Below are positions 62,342 to 64,000 of a DNA stretch of 64,000 nt, in pieces. Origin of the DNA: Salinispirillum sp. LH 10-3-1. GTDB lineage: Bacteria; Pseudomonadota; Gammaproteobacteria; Pseudomonadales; Natronospirillaceae. The stretch is taken from the NCBI RefSeq assembly GCF_030643825.1, contig NZ_CP101717.1, positions 1,302,001 to 1,366,000 of the forward strand, read 5' to 3'. Within the stretch, counting starts at the first letter, position 1; each line of letters starts with the position of its first letter. A program made the position numbers and the translations under genes. Under the pieces are notes generated by a model. It was not told the origin of the DNA and ran no database searches. It saw only the letters and a list, made by a program, of their open reading frames with translations.

Positions 62342-63739
62342 ATGGCAAAACACCAATTCGATGTGATTGTAATAGGGACTGGTCCTGCAGGCGAAAGTGC
62401 TGCAATGAATGCAGCCAAGAAGGGCAAGAGCGTTGCTATTGTTGATCGCCGTGCTGATGTGGGCGGCAATTGCACGCATCAAGGAACCATTCCGTCGAAA
62501 GCCCTGCGCCATGCCGTCGATGCCTTGATGAAGTTCAACCGAACGAGTTTGTTTCGCGCCATCTCTGACCCCAAGGTGCTGGATTACCAGACCATGCTCA
62601 ACAGCGCGCGCGGTGTTATCCGCAAGCAGGTTGAGATGCGGGCGCGTTTTTATGCGCGCAATCATATTTCCGTTTTTCATGGCGATGCCAGTTTCGTAGA
62701 CAGCAATACGGTGCTGCTGAAAGAAGGTGAGCACGCCAATGAACTGTTGCACGGTGAGAATATTGTCATCGCTACCGGCTCACGGCCTTATCGTCCGCCG
62801 GAAGTGGATTTTGACCATCCGCGGATGCATGACAGCGACACCATTCTCACAATGACAGAAACGCCTAAGCGCATCGTTATCTATGGTGCGGGGGTCATTG
62901 GTTGTGAATACGCCTCGATATTTAGCGGGCTGGGCGTCAAGGTGGACTTGGTGAACCCAGGTTCTCGGCTGCTGGCCTTTATGGATGACGAAATCTCTGA
63001 CGCACTCAGCTACCACATGCGCAATCACGGTGTGCTGATTCGCCACAACGAAACCTTTAAAAGTGTGAAGGGCTTTGAGGATCATATCGAACTGACGCTG
63101 GAGAGCGGCAAGGTATTGAAGGCTGAAGCCTTTATGTGGGCCAATGGCCGGGCGGGTAACACCGAGACATTGAATCTGAGTGCCATCGGCCTTGAAGCGA
63201 ACTCACGCGGTCAACTTGAAGTCGATAAGGAATACCGGACGTCAGTTGAAAATATTTTTGCCGTTGGCGATGTCATCGGTTGGCCCAGTCTGGCCAGTGC
63301 AGCTTACGATCAGGGGCGCAGCGCATCGGGGGCCATTCTTGATGACTTTACCGCGACCTTCTTCTCCGATATTCCTACGGGTATCTATACCATTCCGGAA
63401 ATCAGCTCAGTGGGTAAGAACGAGCGCGAGTTGACCGAAGCAAGGGTTCCTTACGAAGTCGGTAAGGCGTACTTCAAAGACACGGCACGGGCGCAAATTA
63501 CTGGCGAAGACACCGGCGTTTTGAAAATTCTCTTTCATCGGGAAACCTTGGAGTTGCTAGGCATTCACTGTTTCGGTGAGCAAGCCGCGGAGATCCTGCA
63601 CATCGGGCAGGCCATCATGGTGCAGAAAAATGGCGGCAATACGCTGGAGTACTTTGTGAGCCATACCTTCAACTACCCAACCATGGCCGAAGCCTATCGG
63701 GTGGCGGCGTTGAACGGTCTTAATCGTCTCGACGATTGA
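62342..63739 (+). CDS. sthA: Soluble pyridine nucleotide transhydrogenase
   Basis: FAD enzyme moving electrons between NADPH and NAD+, mainly draining NADPH. 465 residues: FAD motif [31 protein letters not shown] where the second redox cysteine of the disulfide reductase family is replaced by T (diagnostic of SthA), NAD(P) motif [13 protein letters not shown], and [25 protein letters not shown] precedes the ATG. Its position next to nqr genes links it to NADH/NADPH balance. Confidence 0.95.
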   Translation: MAKHQFDVIVIGTGPAGESAAMNAAKKGKSVAIVDRRADVGGNCTHQGTIPSKALRHAVDALMKFNRTSLFRAISDPKVLDYQTMLNSARGVIRKQVEMRARFYARNHISVFHGDASFVDSNTVLLKEGEHANELLHGENIVIATGSRPYRPPEVDFDHPRMHDSDTILTMTETPKRIVIYGAGVIGCEYASIFSGLGVKVDLVNPGSRLLAFMDDEISDALSYHMRNHGVLIRHNETFKSVKGFEDHIELTLESGKVLKAEAFMWANGRAGNTETLNLSAIGLEANSRGQLEVDKEYRTSVENIFAVGDVIGWPSLASAAYDQGRSASGAILDDFTATFFSDIPTGIYTIPEISSVGKNERELTEARVPYEVGKAYFKDTARAQITGEDTGVLKILFHRETLELLGIHCFGEQAAEILHIGQAIMVQKNGGNTLEYFVSHTFNYPTMAEAYRVAALNGLNRLDD

Positions 63740-63753
63740 TCGGAACCGTCGTT

Positions 63754-64000
63754 TCAGCGGTAGCGGTACACTCGTAAGCTAGGCACAAAGGGGTGATCCT
63801 CCAGCTTTTGATCACTCCGCGTAGCCCGGCTGCGCTCGGTTGGCGGAGCATCGGGTGGCGCAATGATGTCCGGAAAGGCATGGCCGCCTTCGGTGGGAAT
63901 GAAGATCGGCATAGCAACGTTAAAGGCTTCTCGCTCGCCGGTTTCGTAGCGCACGTTGGCACGGATCAAGGGTGCTTGGGTTTGTACCTGTGCAAGTGCT
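63754..64000 (-). CDS. 3' part of an unrecognised gene, start beyond the window
   Basis: The minus-strand frame is open from base 64000 to the stop at 63754-63756 (82 codons). It reads ALAQVQTQAPLIRANVRYET, GEREAFNVAMPIFIPTEGGH and onward to RVYRYR, with a proline- and arginine-rich stretch before the end. It converges on sthA with 14 bases between. I do not recognise the family; coding is supported by the open frame and convergent layout only. Confidence 0.5.
   Translation of the reverse strand, partial: ALAQVQTQAPLIRANVRYETGEREAFNVAMPIFIPTEGGHAFPDIIAPPDAPPTERSRATRSDQKLEDHPFVPSLRVYRYR

Noticed and set aside
1-64000. CRISPR arrays, rRNA, IS elements, integrases
   Set aside because: None found on reading both strands; the only periodic repeats are those listed.

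Overview
The window is about 55% GC, gene-dense and chromosomal, from a marine or halophilic gammaproteobacterium. I favour an Oceanospirillales-like lineage (Saccharospirillaceae/Reinekea type), but that name is inferred from gene content. The evidence is a complete Na+-NQR operon with apbE, nqrM and sthA; an MTIP-csiV-mfd block; HexR control of glucose catabolism; TRAP and Liv-type transporters; and Pseudomonas-like families throughout. No rRNA, CRISPR array, prophage or insertion sequence was found.

Layout. 1-8948 is central sugar metabolism: pyk (cut by the window edge), gap, hexR, glk, malQ and a MalK-type ATPase, with HexR palindromes before gap and between hexR and glk. 9133-12926 is a likely operon of a DUF4032 kinase-fold protein, a YadGH-type ABC exporter and queF. 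A class III adenylate cyclase (cyaB-like) and a small nitroreductase follow. 15048-25113 is a divergent catabolic island: TetR, crotonase, acyl-CoA ligase, two MaoC proteins and an alpha/beta hydrolase on the minus strand; a full Liv-type ABC importer on the plus strand; and a strong palindrome between the two arms. A tRNA-Ser gene with a structured, duplicated 3' region follows.

25858-32350 holds a TAXI-type TRAP transporter and a DctBD-type two-component system, with a good sigma-54 promoter and duplicated upstream sites. 32403-42490 is a 10 kb defence island, hsdM-hsdS-mcrB-mcrC-hsdR, bracketed by two identical 38-bp direct repeats that copy the 3' end of the neighbouring GDT1-family (UPF0016) gene. 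No recombinase gene lies inside. The McrB homologue appears to carry an EVE/PUA-like reader domain inside its AAA+ module.

42452-54675 is housekeeping: GDT1, dsbD, a DEDDh exonuclease, bolA, a UPF0149 protein, tRNA-Arg(CCU), an archaeal/alphaproteobacterial-type serC, a diguanylate cyclase, MTIP, csiV and mfd. 55023-62231 is nqrABCDEF-apbE-nqrM, followed by sthA and the 3' part of an unrecognised minus-strand gene at the right edge.

Several families of short palindromic intergenic repeats recur across the window. The most notable results are the defence island with its target-site repeats, the McrB domain insertion, the sigma-54 control of the TRAP locus, and the uncharacterised Liv/CoA catabolic cluster.
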